A stretch of 64,000 nucleotides of DNA, taken from Bathynomus jamesi (Eukaryota > Arthropoda > Malacostraca > Isopoda > Cirolanidae). The first letter of the stretch is position 1, and each line of letters starts with the position of its first letter. The notes beneath the pieces are model-generated. The model was not told the origin of the DNA. It ran no database searches and was given only the letters and a program-made list of their open reading frames with translations. The position numbers were made by a program, and so were the translations under genes. Positions 21,270-31,297 of the stretch are shown in pieces. The DNA is taken from contig JAJOZX010000876.1 of the NCBI GenBank assembly GCA_023014485.1, positions 976,501-1,040,500 of the forward strand, read 5' to 3'.

Positions 21270-23258
21270 AAGGGGTTAAACGTCGATCGTGGTTGTGGTT
21301 TTATAGCAATAATCTTAGCTCATATGTTCACTGTGCTAAATACTTGGACGCAAAAAATTTGGCTGCCCACGGTTGTGCAGCGTGCCCGTAAACTGGCTAC
21401 AGATTGTAAGCTGGAGTTTGAGTGTAATATGGGTCCTGAAGAACTGAGAAGGGCCGAGCAGGAAATGAATGCATGTATAGTCGTATTTGGAATGGATGAA
21501 CGTCGTAGGACTGTGTATGTTTCTAAAAGCAGCGTGAGAGATCGTACAAGACCTCTACGTATTTTCGTATTGTCAGGAACATCGTATCTTCCCATCCGTA
21601 ACATAAAGGCTTTCTACGGCAGTTATGATAAAAGTCGAAAATATGAAAGGCATCATGATTTGCGTAAGGGTTATCTCGAGTTTGGTGATGATATGGTGAA
21701 ACATTGTAAGGATTGCTACATGGTATGTGAGCAGTGTAAAAGCCCCAAATATGAAAGTTGTGTAGTTGAAACCGAGAAGAGGGAATGTAATGTGTGTAGA
21801 CGTACAATTTTCAATACTAATTACTTTGAACTCCATAAATCAAATGGCACTTGCAGGAAAATGAGGATTTGTAAGAGCGGCATGTTTCACATGATGAATA
21901 ATTGGGGAATTTCAAACATAAATGCTATACCTCCTACGGAGGGCGTGAAACTCCACTACTACGACTTCTGCTCTTTATACCCCTAACGTGATGAAGAACA
22001 ATCCGTACCCCGTAGGTGCGTCTGAAAAAATGGTGGGTCCCACCATACCAACCATGGAGGAGTTTTCAGCTAACTTGAATGAGCGCTACTTTGGACTCTC
22101 TTTCGTAGACGTGCTCCCCCCCTCGCGATTTATGGATGCCGATCTTACCCGTCGTTATAGATCACAAGCTCAGTTTCCCCTGTGCGTGAAATGCGCAGAG
22201 AACAACGGTGATTGTGACCATACAACCAACCAGCGTAAGATCAGAGGCGTATATACACAAGCCCTGAGCTGACCCTAGCCGTTCGCCATGGGTATAGAAT
22301 ATTGAAGATAAATGAGGTGTGGAGGTTTCAGAAGCTACCGAACCTTTTCACACCATATATAAACGCTTTATTGAAGGATAAAGTAGAAGCATCAGGATAT
22401 CCGCGAGGGGTTGATACCGAAGATGAAAAAACGGCTAATATTCAGCGTTACCGTGCCCATGAAGGTATACAGCTTGATCGATCCCAAATTGTTAAGAATC
22501 ATAGCAAGCGCTTAAGTACAAAGTTGTGCCTAAACAGTCTTTGGGGGAAATTTGCACAAAATACCGACAAAGGGAACGTCCATTTGGCACAAAATTATAG
22601 TGAAGTCTGGGATTATGCCAACGCTCCCGATAGAGAGGTTATGGAGATCGTGAATGTAGGTAATACTTACATAATAAAGTACAACATCACCGAACTGCCC
22701 ACAGATACCTCACGGGTTACAAATATACCTGTAGCCAGTTTCACAACGGCCTACGCCCGCATCAAACTTTGGGGTCTACTGCACTCTCTTGGCCGGAGGG
22801 TGCTGTACGCTGACACAGATAACGTGATATTCACAGCGAGGGAATGTGAATACATGCCTGCTATTGAGGAATTCCTCGGAGAGCTAACTGATGAGATCAA
22901 GGACGAGTATGGTGATGATGCATACGCAGACTCGTTTGTGTCAACAGGGCCAAAAACCTATGGGGTACGGGTGAGGGTAGGGGATGATATGAAGTATATC
23001 GTGAAGGCTAAGGGTATCACGCTTAACCATGCGAACCGTCGAGTCGTTAACTTTGACTCGTTGAAGGAGCTGGTGTGCTTGGAAGATGAGGGTAACCAGC
23101 CATCCCAACTGACTGTAGGGATGCACAATTTTCGGGCGCAGAAACTGGGGCGTGTGAAGGAACTTATGGGCACGAAGGTATGCCATAGCACCTATAGGAA
23201 GCGTTACCAGGTGCCTGGTACCAATGATACTGTGCCCTTTGGTTACCTTAATCCTTGA
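21270..23258 (+). pseudogene. Polinton protein-primed DNA polymerase B, exonuclease deleted
   Basis: Blocks in order: an N-terminal module (VVQRARKLATDCKLEF, GPEELRRAEQEM), a Cys/His zinc region (CKDCYMVCEQCKSP, ECNVCRRTIF, about 21710-21890), then motif A HYYDFCSLYP. The Exo I-III region expected between zinc region and motif A is absent. A one-base frameshift at about 21983 follows motif A and another at about 22255; the last frame (22302-23258) has KLCLNSLWGKFAQ (motif B), VLYADTDNVIFT (motif C), STGPKTYG and VKAKGI, ending at TGA 23256-23258. It would replicate the element by protein priming. The open frame upstream to 21237 runs into the palindromic repeat. Confidence 0.9.
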
Positions 23259-23511
23259 TTGTATTTATATATATGTGTATTGTTAACGATATGTTTATTT
23301 ATCACGTATATTTGTTTCAATTAAGGTTTCATTTTCTCCTTTGCGTGCGTGCATGTGTGTGTACAGTAAAAAGCTAAGCTCCACCCACTGTAAGATCGGT
23401 CACGTGACTCCTGCCACTACCTGAGCATATCTCTATCCCTGCGTGCTCAATTGACCTCTGCATACCCTTGAGCTCAGACGTGTATTCTCCCGCGTGGACG
23501 AAAAATAGTAA
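23259..23511. other. spacer after PolB
   Basis: AT-rich 3' flank, then GC-balanced sequence with GGTCACGTGACT and a promoter-like upstream region for the gene at 23512. No TATA/initiator pair found. Confidence 0.4.
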
Positions 23512-24109
23512 TGGCTACCTTTAATATTGCGTGTTCAACGTTTATGAAGTGGTATTCGGCAAAGTGCCAAGATGTGGTGGATACTGAAAAACTCCCTATT
23601 CCCCCCTCTTTTGATACTTTTAATTAAGGCTACATTGAGCCGTGCGTAGGACCAAGATGTTCAAATACTCTACGGGTATTCTGGCGAGGGCATTGTAGGA
23701 TTTCGTAGTACAAACGATGTATTGAAGTATGTTGTAGATCTAACCTTTATAAAAGCTCACATATACACGAAGTAGAAGAAGCCACACGTTCAGAAGATGA
23801 GCAGTGGTTATAGATAGTGAGTCTTGTTGATGAGTGGTGTGACAAGCGATATTATGTCATGTTACATCATACCGACTACTCGTACCCTACGGTTGAGAAT
23901 GTAAATCTTGTCATCATGGAGAATCTTAAGTATTTTTACCACTATACTTTATATATCATGACGAGGTTTGTAGTGAGGTTGTGGCTAATGGGCTGTGTGA
24001 GTTTTTAACAGACTTTAGAGACGAGTATCGCTTGTTAAACAAAAGGGATAAATATGGGCATATGTTTCTCTCAAATAGTGCACTGGATTGTGAAGATGTT
24101 TAGTTTGTG
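23512..24109 (+). pseudogene. unknown Polinton-borne gene A, multiply frameshifted
   Basis: Starts MATFNIACSTFMKWYSAKCQ (ATG 23512), and protein-like segments then follow in several frames: YGYSGEGIVGFRSTNDVLKY (about 23670-23740), SLVDEWCDKRYYVMLHHTDY (about 23820-23880) and LCEFLTDFRDEYRLLNKRDK (about 23995-24055). It ends ALDCEDV-stop at about 24102. The blocks are in order and together would give roughly 190-200 residues. I do not recognise the family. Same strand as PolB and the two following genes, inside the Polinton termini. Confidence 0.45.
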
Positions 24110-24204
24110 GAAATGAACGTCTCTTGAGTGATAAAACATTAAAGCCGGTATTGCTTCATGTAGCGGAAAATTCTGTTTGTCCAGGGGCACAAGTGTTTGG
24201 ACAA

Positions 24205-24365
24205 GCCTGTACACGCTTCAGCAGTTTATGGTGTGACTCGCTCCCCCCAGCGAGCCGCCCACCCTTGTACCTCAACCCTCCGAAAAACACGAGTTCGAAC
24301 AACCCCCGTACACGTTTCATCAGCGTGACTCACTCCGCCCGTCGAGCCGATCCGTCCACCTGTGG
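24205..24365 (+). repeat. direct duplication of about 45-95 bp
   Basis: GTACACG(C/T)TTCA.CAG..TGTGACTC(G/A)CTCC and a following CGAGCCG occur at about 24210-24251 and again at about 24308-24347. It lies upstream of gene B and may be a duplicated regulatory segment. No function inferred. Confidence 0.5.
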
Positions 24366-24410
24366 CTCATAGTCATCTCAGAGCTTGAACCGACTGGACG
24401 TGCGAATACG

Positions 24411-25102
24411 ATGGAACTTCCTTTGAGAAGCATTCTCAACGCCTCGTACGATGTGTCCGTGACGAAGTCATTGCGCGTGTTCAGGCGTGAAACCGGCACC
24501 ATTAACTATGTACTTGAAACGATTTGCAGGTATGCAAACTCTGGTAAACGTAATGTTATTTATTCAAGTGTTGAGGAGATGAATAGAGTCTTCGTGATAG
24601 TTGAGAAGTGGGGAGAGGACCATTATAAAATACCTGCAGTTGTAGGTACAAGAAGAGAGCAGATTAGTGATGCCCACTCATATGCCGTTGTTTGCACGTT
24701 GTGTATAAATAACGATCAGCCATGCATTGATATACGACTGATGTGGAAGAATTCATCTGATAATAACGTTCTTGTCCCTACGCGAAACCGTTTCATCCTC
24801 GACAGAATGTTTGAAATCGTCGGATTCCGCACAAGCTGAAGCCTATATTAGACGCTCGTGTTACGGATATGATTTATTTTGACACGGTTCTTGAATACGC
24901 ATACACCGCTCTGCTCGACGGATTTACTGAATTTAAGAATGAACAAGGCGAGAATGGCCTAGAGCTGGATGCATATTTAAAGGGTTTAGATTCGAAATAT
25001 CCCAAACTTTGGTACAAAGCACTTCAGCGGTACAGGGCACAGCTTACCTACACTGTTCACCCTGAAGAGCTGTATCTCTATATAATGAATAGCTGTCGTT
25101 AA
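24411..25102 (+). pseudogene. unknown Polinton-borne gene B, one frameshift
   Basis: A 142-codon open frame (MELPLRSILNASYDVSVTKS ... MFEIVGFRTS, 24411-24839) is continued in another frame by 24840-25102 (ILDARVTDMIYFDTVLEYAY ... ELYLYIMNSCR). The overlap at about 24830 and continuous composition point to one gene of about 225-230 residues with a single indel. No family recognised, no signal peptide or membrane segment, and mixed alpha/beta-like composition. It is 28 bp from gene C. Confidence 0.5.
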
Positions 25103-25130
25103 GACTTGGAAGATTATTTAAATTGCCGCT

Positions 25131-25490
25131 ATGCAGAGTGAAGAAGAGTTCACGATTGAAAAGCTCGGGACGTTAGGAAAAAACCCTCGATTGGAAAGGA
25201 GTGTTTATAAACTTGTATTTAATAATGATGTTGTGGTTAACGATGACCTCTTTGTGCGTGCTTTTGATTGTATTCTAGCCGTGTTTAAAGATAACTTGCC
25301 AACCGAATGTAAAGTGGGCACAAAAATAGTATTGAACGATATGGAAGCCATTTATGTCGAGTATAGGCATCCGTATAACTTGAGCGGTGAAGTATTGCTT
25401 GGACGGTTTTACCGTGTAGTGCAAAGTAATAACGATATGAATGTCGACTCGATTACGTGTGAGTTTAGCGTTTTGCGCCGTAGAACATAA
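25131..25490 (+). CDS. unknown gene C; resembles the N-terminal domain of Polinton PolB
   Basis: Intact 119-codon frame from ATG 25131. The pattern (LFVRAFDCILAVFKDNLPTE, then VEYRHPYN, then GRFYRVVQSNNDMNVDS) resembles the small domain that precedes the polymerase in many Polinton PolB proteins, where a V-x-QSN block is typical. Here it ends at a stop with (TA)n downstream and no polymerase follows. It may be a free-standing paralogue, a displaced exon, or an unrelated protein. Homology is suggested from memory of the motif only. Confidence 0.5.
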   Translation: MQSEEEFTIEKLGTLGKNPRLERSVYKLVFNNDVVVNDDLFVRAFDCILAVFKDNLPTECKVGTKIVLNDMEAIYVEYRHPYNLSGEVLLGRFYRVVQSNNDMNVDSITCEFSVLRRRT

Positions 25491-25504
25491 AGTATTTTGA
25501 TGTA

Positions 25505-25531
25505 TATATTATTTAATTATATTATATATAT

Positions 25532-25568
<37 letters not shown>

Positions 25569-25640
25569 CCTGTACTAATATGCAATTGATTATACGTTTT
25601 GTATATTATTGTTTTCAATATATTTAATTATTTAATATAA

Positions 25641-25685
<45 letters not shown>

Positions 25686-25760
25686 TATATATATAGTAGT
25701 TTCCTGTACTAATATTGATGGTTATACTACAACGTTTTGTATATTATTGATTATATATTT
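25505..25760. repeat. (TA)n tracts, duplicated segment
   Basis: (TA)n at about 25518-25568 and about 25645-25697. Flanks CCTGTACTAATAT..GATTATAC..CGTTTTGTATATTATTG are repeated at about 25569-25610 and 25704-25745. Another short duplication (TTTTTGATCATATATATTCC) is at 25786 and 25861. Confidence 0.7.
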
Positions 25761-26046
25761 CTCGATCGTATTTCTTATGTTATTATTTTTTGATCATATA
25801 TATTCCATTGTATATTTATTTTGATTATAGATTCATCGTTCGTATTTCTTATGCTATTATTATTTTTGATCATATATATTCCATTGTATATTTATTTTCT
25901 ATATATTTTGTGAAATTGAATCCATTAATTCGTCTAAATAAACAGAATAATGTAATGGTGTTTTATTTAATTCTTTTGGTTGTACACGGCATTTAATTAC
26001 AGCAAATGGTTGCCTTCTAAAACGGATTTCTAAACCAACTGCCAAA

Positions 26047-26460
26047 TATATTTGGATAGCACAATCTGGCAACCCTAATAATGTACACCTGAACAAGCCA
26101 ATTACGCCTTCTAAGTCAACTGACTGTTTAAGTCAGAATATGTGCTTTAATTAAATAAATAGCGCAATCGGCAGCTCAATAATGTACACCTGAACAAGCC
26201 ACTTACGCTTTCTAAGTCAACTGGCTGGTTAAGCCAGAATATATGTTTTAATTAAATAAATAGCGCAATCGGCAGCTCAGCCAGATAAGCCAACTGGCTG
26301 GTTAAGCCAGAATATATGCTTTAATTAAATAAATAAACAATCTGACAACTCAGCCAGATAAGCCAACTGGCTGGTTAAGCGAGAATATATATATTTAAAT
26401 AAATAGCGCAATCTGGGAGCTCAGCCAGATACGCCAACTGGCTGATTAAGCCAGATGGCT
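26047..26460. repeat. Polinton right subterminal tandem repeats
   Basis: Units share CAACTGGCTGGTTAAGCCAG, AATATATG(C/T)TTTAATTAAATAAATA and (G)CGCAATC(T/G)GG. Two longer units (about 111-113 bp, with TGTACACCTGAACAAGCC) are followed by shorter units of about 68 bp. Such repeats next to the terminal repeat are described for Polintons. Confidence 0.85.
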
Positions 26461-26703
26461 GATTAGGAACATATTGAGACAACGGCCGCTCGGCTGAAGT
26501 CTCAATATGCGCTTGGCCTGCCAGGCGAACACCTCTCTTCCTCTTCTCTTCTCCTCTCTTCTCTTGGGGATAACTCCGTCTCCAAGTTGCATAACCCATT
26601 GTTGATATTGCAACATCCCCTCCCATTTGTTGCATAACTTATGCAAAATTGATCAACATTTCCAATTGCATTGCACTCTCTCTCCTTTTGCGCCCATACT
26701 ACT
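26395..26703 (-). repeat. Polinton right terminal inverted repeat
   Basis: The reverse complement begins AGTAGTATGGGCGCAAAAGG and follows the left terminal repeat, including GGAGACGGAGTTATCCCC and GAGAGGTGTTCGCC. It lacks the inserts present in the left copy. Confidence 0.9.
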
Positions 26704-26709
26704 GCAGTG
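26704..26709. repeat. target-site duplication, right (GCAGTG)
   Basis: Partner of GTAATG at 2719-2724. In the LINE frame it encodes the His-Cys pair that precedes the break. Confidence 0.8.
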
Positions 26710-29412
26710 TTCCATTAGTTGTGATAGGCATGATCTATCTGACCGAAACCCATGTTGGTTATCATTCAATTTTTCTGAGTTTCCAAAAAGTCATAGATTT
26801 TCTGTCTAACTATTCTTTCAAATATTTTAGTGAGATGAGATGTAAGCGACACTGGCCTATAGTTTTTGGCCTCTAGATCGATCTCCTCCTTTATATTTTG
26901 GGACTATGTTTGCGCTCTTCAGGATGCCCGGTATTTCTCCCGTGTCTAGTGATCGTCTCCATATCCAATATAGGGGCTCAGCGATTGCATTCTTGCAGTT
27001 TTTGATCAGTGTGGTATTCCATTTATCCTGTCCTGCCGCTGAGTGTACTTTTAGTTTCCCTATAGCTTGTGTAATATCATCTGTCGTAAAGTCGAAATCC
27101 GTTATACTTTCCCCTTGTAGTTCTTCTTCAAAGAACGTGTTTCTATCGCATATCAGTTTGTCAGTTTTGGGGATACTGAAAGATGATTCGTACTGAGCTC
27201 TTTTTATTTCAGATACTTCTGTTAGATCATCAGATAAAGCACTGTGTTCGTTTTTCAAAGGTCCGATAGTCGCATGGTTTTTCGACTTCCTTTTTGCAAA
27301 ATTATAGAAGTACTTTGAGTTAACCTCTATCGCTTCTATAGCGTCGTCTTCTTCTTCTGTGTGCTTCTTATTTAGTTCCTGTATGACGCCATCGATACTC
27401 TGCAGTTTATCATTTGATATTTTTCTGATGTTGTTAGCTTTACAGTTACTTAACTTTGCACTCTCTCTTTTTCTCTTTCGGTACAATGACCTCTTTTGTC
27501 TCTCGAACCTGCTTCTCTTTCCTCTTTGTTGTATTTTTGGGACATGTCTTTCCACAATTTCCAGCGTCTTTTCCTCTAAAGTCATTAGCATCTCTTCCGT
27601 TGTCTTGGCCTCGAAAATGGTTTTCCAATCTATTACTTCCATGCTGGATGCAACATCTTCCCAGTTTATAGCTTTGGAGTGAAAATTAAAAATTTCGAAT
27701 TTGCTTCTTTCTGTTGTTCGTGTTCTTTTCTTTCCTGTTGCTTTTATATTGGTTGTTATTTTAATAATGTTGTGATCCGATATTATAGATGGGGATATTT
27801 CTACATTATCAATTAGGTTGCTGTTGTTTGTGAATACCAAATCTAGGCAGTTGTTTTTTCTTGTGTTTTCTGTTATTTCTTGTGTTAACATAAATTCATC
27901 AGCTAGAGCTAGTAGCATTTTTACCTGCTCCTGGTCTTCCCGTGTACCTCCCTTGTCCTGGTGTATACATTATTTTTTCCTATCCTTTTATACAGGGTGT
28001 ACATAAAGTCAGGATCTATTTTTGTGAAGCACTTGGAAATTACATGGAATTCAATCATAAAATGAAAAGTGGTAACATTTATTAAATAACTAAGAGTAGG
28101 ATTCGACGTGACGCCCATCAGTATCCCTGCACAGCTCAAATCGTTCGCAGCATTTCTAAACACATTCTGGAGCATTTGCGGGGTTATGTTATCTGCAGCA
28201 GTTCGTATACGTGTACGTAAGTTTTCAAGACTCGTAATCTTCGTCTGATAGACGTGCGATTTGATAAAGCCCCATGCAAAGAAATCTAAAGGGGTTAAAT
28301 CTGGTGATCTCGCTGGCCAAGGTCTTTGTTGCTTCCGCGTCCGATCCAGCGATTTGGAAAACGTCCATAGATAATCCTGAACAATTTTGGCATAGTGACA
28401 AGGAGCACCATCATGTTGATAGACGACGGTATAATTGTCCCCGTCGTCTATCAACATGATGGTGCTCCTTGTCACTATGCCAAAATTGTTCAGGATTATC
28501 TAAATGGACGTTTTCCAAATCGCTGGATCGGACGCGGAAGCAACAGACCTTGGCCAGCGAGATCACCAGATTTAACCCCTTTAGATTTCTTTGCATGGGG
28601 TTTTATCAAATCGCACGTCTATCAGACGAAGATTACGAGTCTTGAAAACTTACGTATACGAACTGCTGCAGATAACATAACCCCGCAAATGCTCCAGAAT
28701 GTGTTTAGAAATGCTGCGGAACGATTTGAGCTGTGCAGGGATACTGATGGGCGTCACGTCGAATACTACTCTTAATTATTTAATAAATGTTACCACTTTA
28801 TCATTTTATGATTGAATTCCATATAATTTCCAAGTGCTTCACAAAAAGAGATCCTGACTTTATGTACACCCGGTATTTCATGAATGGGAAATTAAAATCA
28901 CCACAGAGAAAAATATTTGGGGTTGGAGAGTGTAGATCTTTTACCCAGTTTCTTACCTCTGTAATGGAATCTGAAAATTTTGAGGTTGGTGTGTTTGGGG
29001 GTCTGTGCATTCCAATTTGTACCATATTTAATTTTTCAACTTTTGCTGTTACACATTCTACGTAACTGTTTGAGATACTTACAGTCATTTCTGCCATACG
29101 CCTTTCGCGTGTGTAAATAGCACATCCTCCTTTACGTCTCACTGTTCTGTCGGCTCGGAGGATGGTATAGTTGTCAATTTGTATTTCTTTTTTGTCAACA
29201 CAGAACTCACAGTTTTCACAGTTCGCCTGGCAGTCCTTTAGATGAGTTTCCGTGAGGCATGCAAAGTCTGCTCCGGCTTCGTGCATGAGTCCTTTCAGGT
29301 ATAAAACTTTGTTCGGGGAATGATTTGCTTTAAGGCTCTGAATGTTGGCTAGGATTATTTTAATTTTTTCTCTATCGTTTTCGCATACAGGTGGTTCCGA
29401 TTCGTTTTCCAA
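26710..29412 (-). pseudogene. LINE ORF2, 5' half (endonuclease and RT start), split by a fold-back element
   Basis: ORF2 starts at ATG 29412 (MENESEPPVCENDREK). The APE-type endonuclease shows ILANIQSLKANHSPNK, ACLTETHL (catalytic Glu), GGCAIYTRERR and LCGDFNFPFMKY, where an 881-bp fold-back element interrupts it (27993-28873). It resumes with LDLVFTN, ISDHNIIKI (SDH block) and a basic linker; RT motif 0/1 (GILKSANIVPKYKGGDRS, NYRPVSLTSHLTKIFERI) follows a frame change at about 26880. It ends at NQHGFRSDRSCLSQLMEH-C, exactly at the Polinton edge. The RT second half is at 1440-2724. Confidence 0.9.
27993..28873. mobile_element. fold-back (snap-back) Tc1/mariner-IS630 derivative
   Basis: Two inverted arms (27993-28429 and 28441-28873) are nearly identical and separated by an 11-bp loop. 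TA flanks both sides and the ends read CAGGGTGTACATAAAGTCAG / reverse. Each arm encodes the 3' half of a transposase: VVYQHDGAPCHYAKIVQDYL (second Asp) and RSPDLTPLDFFAWGFIKSHV (third acid), then DNITPQMLQNVFRNA. The 5' half and HTH are lost from both arms, so it is non-autonomous. It inserted in the endonuclease domain of the LINE. Confidence 0.9.
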
Positions 29413-29605
29413 TGGTGGTGCCGGTTTCGTTGTCTTGTGGTTGTCCGAGAATTTGCCTCTTTTTATCTTTGTCGGTACCTGTTGTCTCGATAACGCATGA
29501 AGTGTCTTTGTGCGTGCTTTCTGTCCGGCTCTCGGATTCCTATATTTGTCAGCTGACTTTGTATTTGCTGGATAGTATTTAGCAGCTGAATTGTGTTGGC
29601 TACGT

Positions 29606-30440
29606 CTAAAAATTGGTACTCTTCTTTGATGTTCGTTTTTCCTGTTCAGTGTTCACCCATTGCGTTCCTTTGAGGGTGGTGGTAACGGCATTTTTGGCCG
29701 TATTTGCACCTCCCATATCTTGCATAGGTGTTGCAGACAGTAAGATGGTGGAACTTGCACTTCTTTTCAAATTTGCAATATCCACTTGTGTAATGTGTCT
29801 TACATAATGTGGGATGTGCATAGATGCATTGCTCATCCCGATATCTGCAGTTCCCTTTTGCGTAGTATTTACGTACGGTATTTTCTACGCTTCTACTTCT
29901 TATCTTATTATTTCAATGTTCTTAATTTTGGTATTATCATTATTTTTCTTTGGCTGTTTATTTCCTACGTTTTTAGTTATTATCTTTTTATCATTTTGCT
30001 CGTTGGGCAGTTTTACTACCTCGCAACTTTTACTTATCTCTTTTCTTTCATTTATATCTTCATTCCGTATTATATTGTTTACAATGTTTACATTGTTATT
30101 CGTTATTATATTATTATTCGTTATTTCCTTCTCTCTCATCCACCCGAATTTTCATTGGGACATTTCCGGACTCTTTTTCCCCATTATTTCATCCTTTTTT
30201 GTAACACTCGAATTTGCTTTCTCCATTTCCTTAAATACCGCAAAGGAGTTTACAGTCTGTGTACATGCGTCACACAGAAATTTGATTCCCACGATCTGTT
30301 TCCCGTTCGAGACAAGAGATATTTTTCTATCATCCCAATTCAAGCAAATAAAGTCGTGCAGTTTTTGATAGAAATCGCACCTTATTGCTGCATTTTCAGT
30401 TGTTTCCAGATTACACAAATTGCAGGTTAAGTGAGAATAT
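29606..30440 (-). pseudogene. LINE ORF1 with zinc-finger N-terminus
   Basis: One minus-strand frame runs from about 30440 with an in-frame stop at about 30152 and more near 29900. The N-terminus has LTCNLCNLE, IRCDFY, ICLNWD and FLCDACTQTV, a Cys/His pattern like PHD-type fingers found in some LINE ORF1 proteins. It is followed by an Asn/Lys-rich linker (KEITNNNIITNNN) and a C-terminal part with MSNASMHIPHYVRHITQVDI. It would bind LINE RNA (family knowledge). Its 5' edge abuts the fold-back mariner at 30462, which supplies the apparent start codon. Confidence 0.65.
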
Positions 30441-30461
30441 ACTGTATATACGAGATATATA

Positions 30462-31213
30462 CGAGATCTGATCAAAAAGTTCCGGGACAGATGTATTTAT
30501 TGCAAAACTAAATGTCACATATATAATCAAATTTGTACTCCTTCTGATTGTAAACAGTGATTCCAGCGGTCCAGCCATTTATTGAAGCACCTGTTATAAT
30601 CTTCTTTCGGAATGTTCTTCAATTCTCATGTCGCATTTTGTTCGATCTTTGATACTTCCTGAAATCTTTTTCCCTTGAAGGGTGGTGTTTTTCAGCTTGG
30701 AGAACAGGAAAAAGTCACAGGGTGCCAAATCCGGTGAATAAGGTGGTCGGGGAACCAGTGGAATATTGTGCTTCGTTAAGAATTCCCTTATGGAGGGTGC
30801 AAAATGCCCGGCAAAATGGGCGTCGGATTCGTGGATCTTGCATCACGACAATGCCCCCTCTCGCACAGCACTCTCCATAAGGGAATTCATAACGAAGCAC
30901 ATTCCACTGGTTCCTCAACTACCGTATTCGCAGGATTTGGCACTTTGTGACTTTTTCCTGTTTCCCAAGTTGAAAAAACCCTCAAAGAAAAAGATTTCAG
31001 GAAGTAGCAGAGATCGAACAAAATGCGACACGAGAATTGAAGAACATTCCGAAAGAAGATTATAACAAGTGCTTCAATAAATGGCTGGACCGCTGGAATC
31101 ACTGTTTACAATCAGGAGACTATTTTGAAGGAGTACAAATTTGATGAGGTATGCGACATTTATCATAGTTTTGCAATAAATACATCTGTCTCCGAACTTT
31201 TTCATCAGACCTC

Positions 31214-31214
<1 letters not shown>
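30462..31214. mobile_element. fold-back mariner derivative
   Basis: The inverted arms (about 30462-30796 and 30871-31214) start CGAGRTCTGATSAAAAAGTTC and surround a 74-bp centre. The plus-strand right arm encodes a mariner transposase C-terminus: WILHHDNAPSRTALSIREF (second Asp), LPYSQDLALCDFFLFPKL (third Asp), then CFNKWLDRWNHCLQSGDYFE in another frame. The left arm repeats it inverted. The N-terminal half is absent. Confidence 0.88.

Positions 31215-31215
<1 letters not shown>

Positions 31216-31291
<76 letters not shown>
31216..31291. repeat. (TA)n microsatellite
   Basis: About 75 bp of pure TA next to the fold-back mariner. Confidence 0.95.

Positions 31292-31297
<6 letters not shown>

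Larger units (their letters stand above)
2725..26703. mobile_element. complete but decayed Polinton/Maverick, about 24 kb
   Basis: It is bounded by inverted terminal repeats starting AGTAGTnTGGGCGCAAAAGG and flanked by a 6-bp duplication, the size known for Polintons. Inside are the hallmark genes: protein-primed PolB, integrase with chromodomain, FtsK/A32-like ATPase, adenovirus-type protease, major and minor capsid proteins. It also has subterminal tandem repeats at the right end. Most genes carry frameshifts or stops, and later elements (Penelope, piggyBac MITE, SINE, a putative transposase gene) inflate it beyond the usual 15-20 kb. It lies in the RT domain of a minus-strand LINE. Confidence 0.92.

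Noticed and set aside
21320..21836. minus-strand frames opposite PolB
   Set aside because: They are antisense shadows of the zinc-region reading frame, without conserved motifs.
24124..24372. 82-codon frame upstream of gene B
   Set aside because: It lies across a direct duplication, has Pro/Ser-rich composition typical of a GC-rich leader, and no continuity with gene A or B.
29786..30430. 214-codon plus-strand frame rich in Phe/Tyr/Ile
   Set aside because: It is the antisense shadow of the Asn/Lys-rich LINE ORF1; the hydrophobic look comes from complementing A-rich codons.
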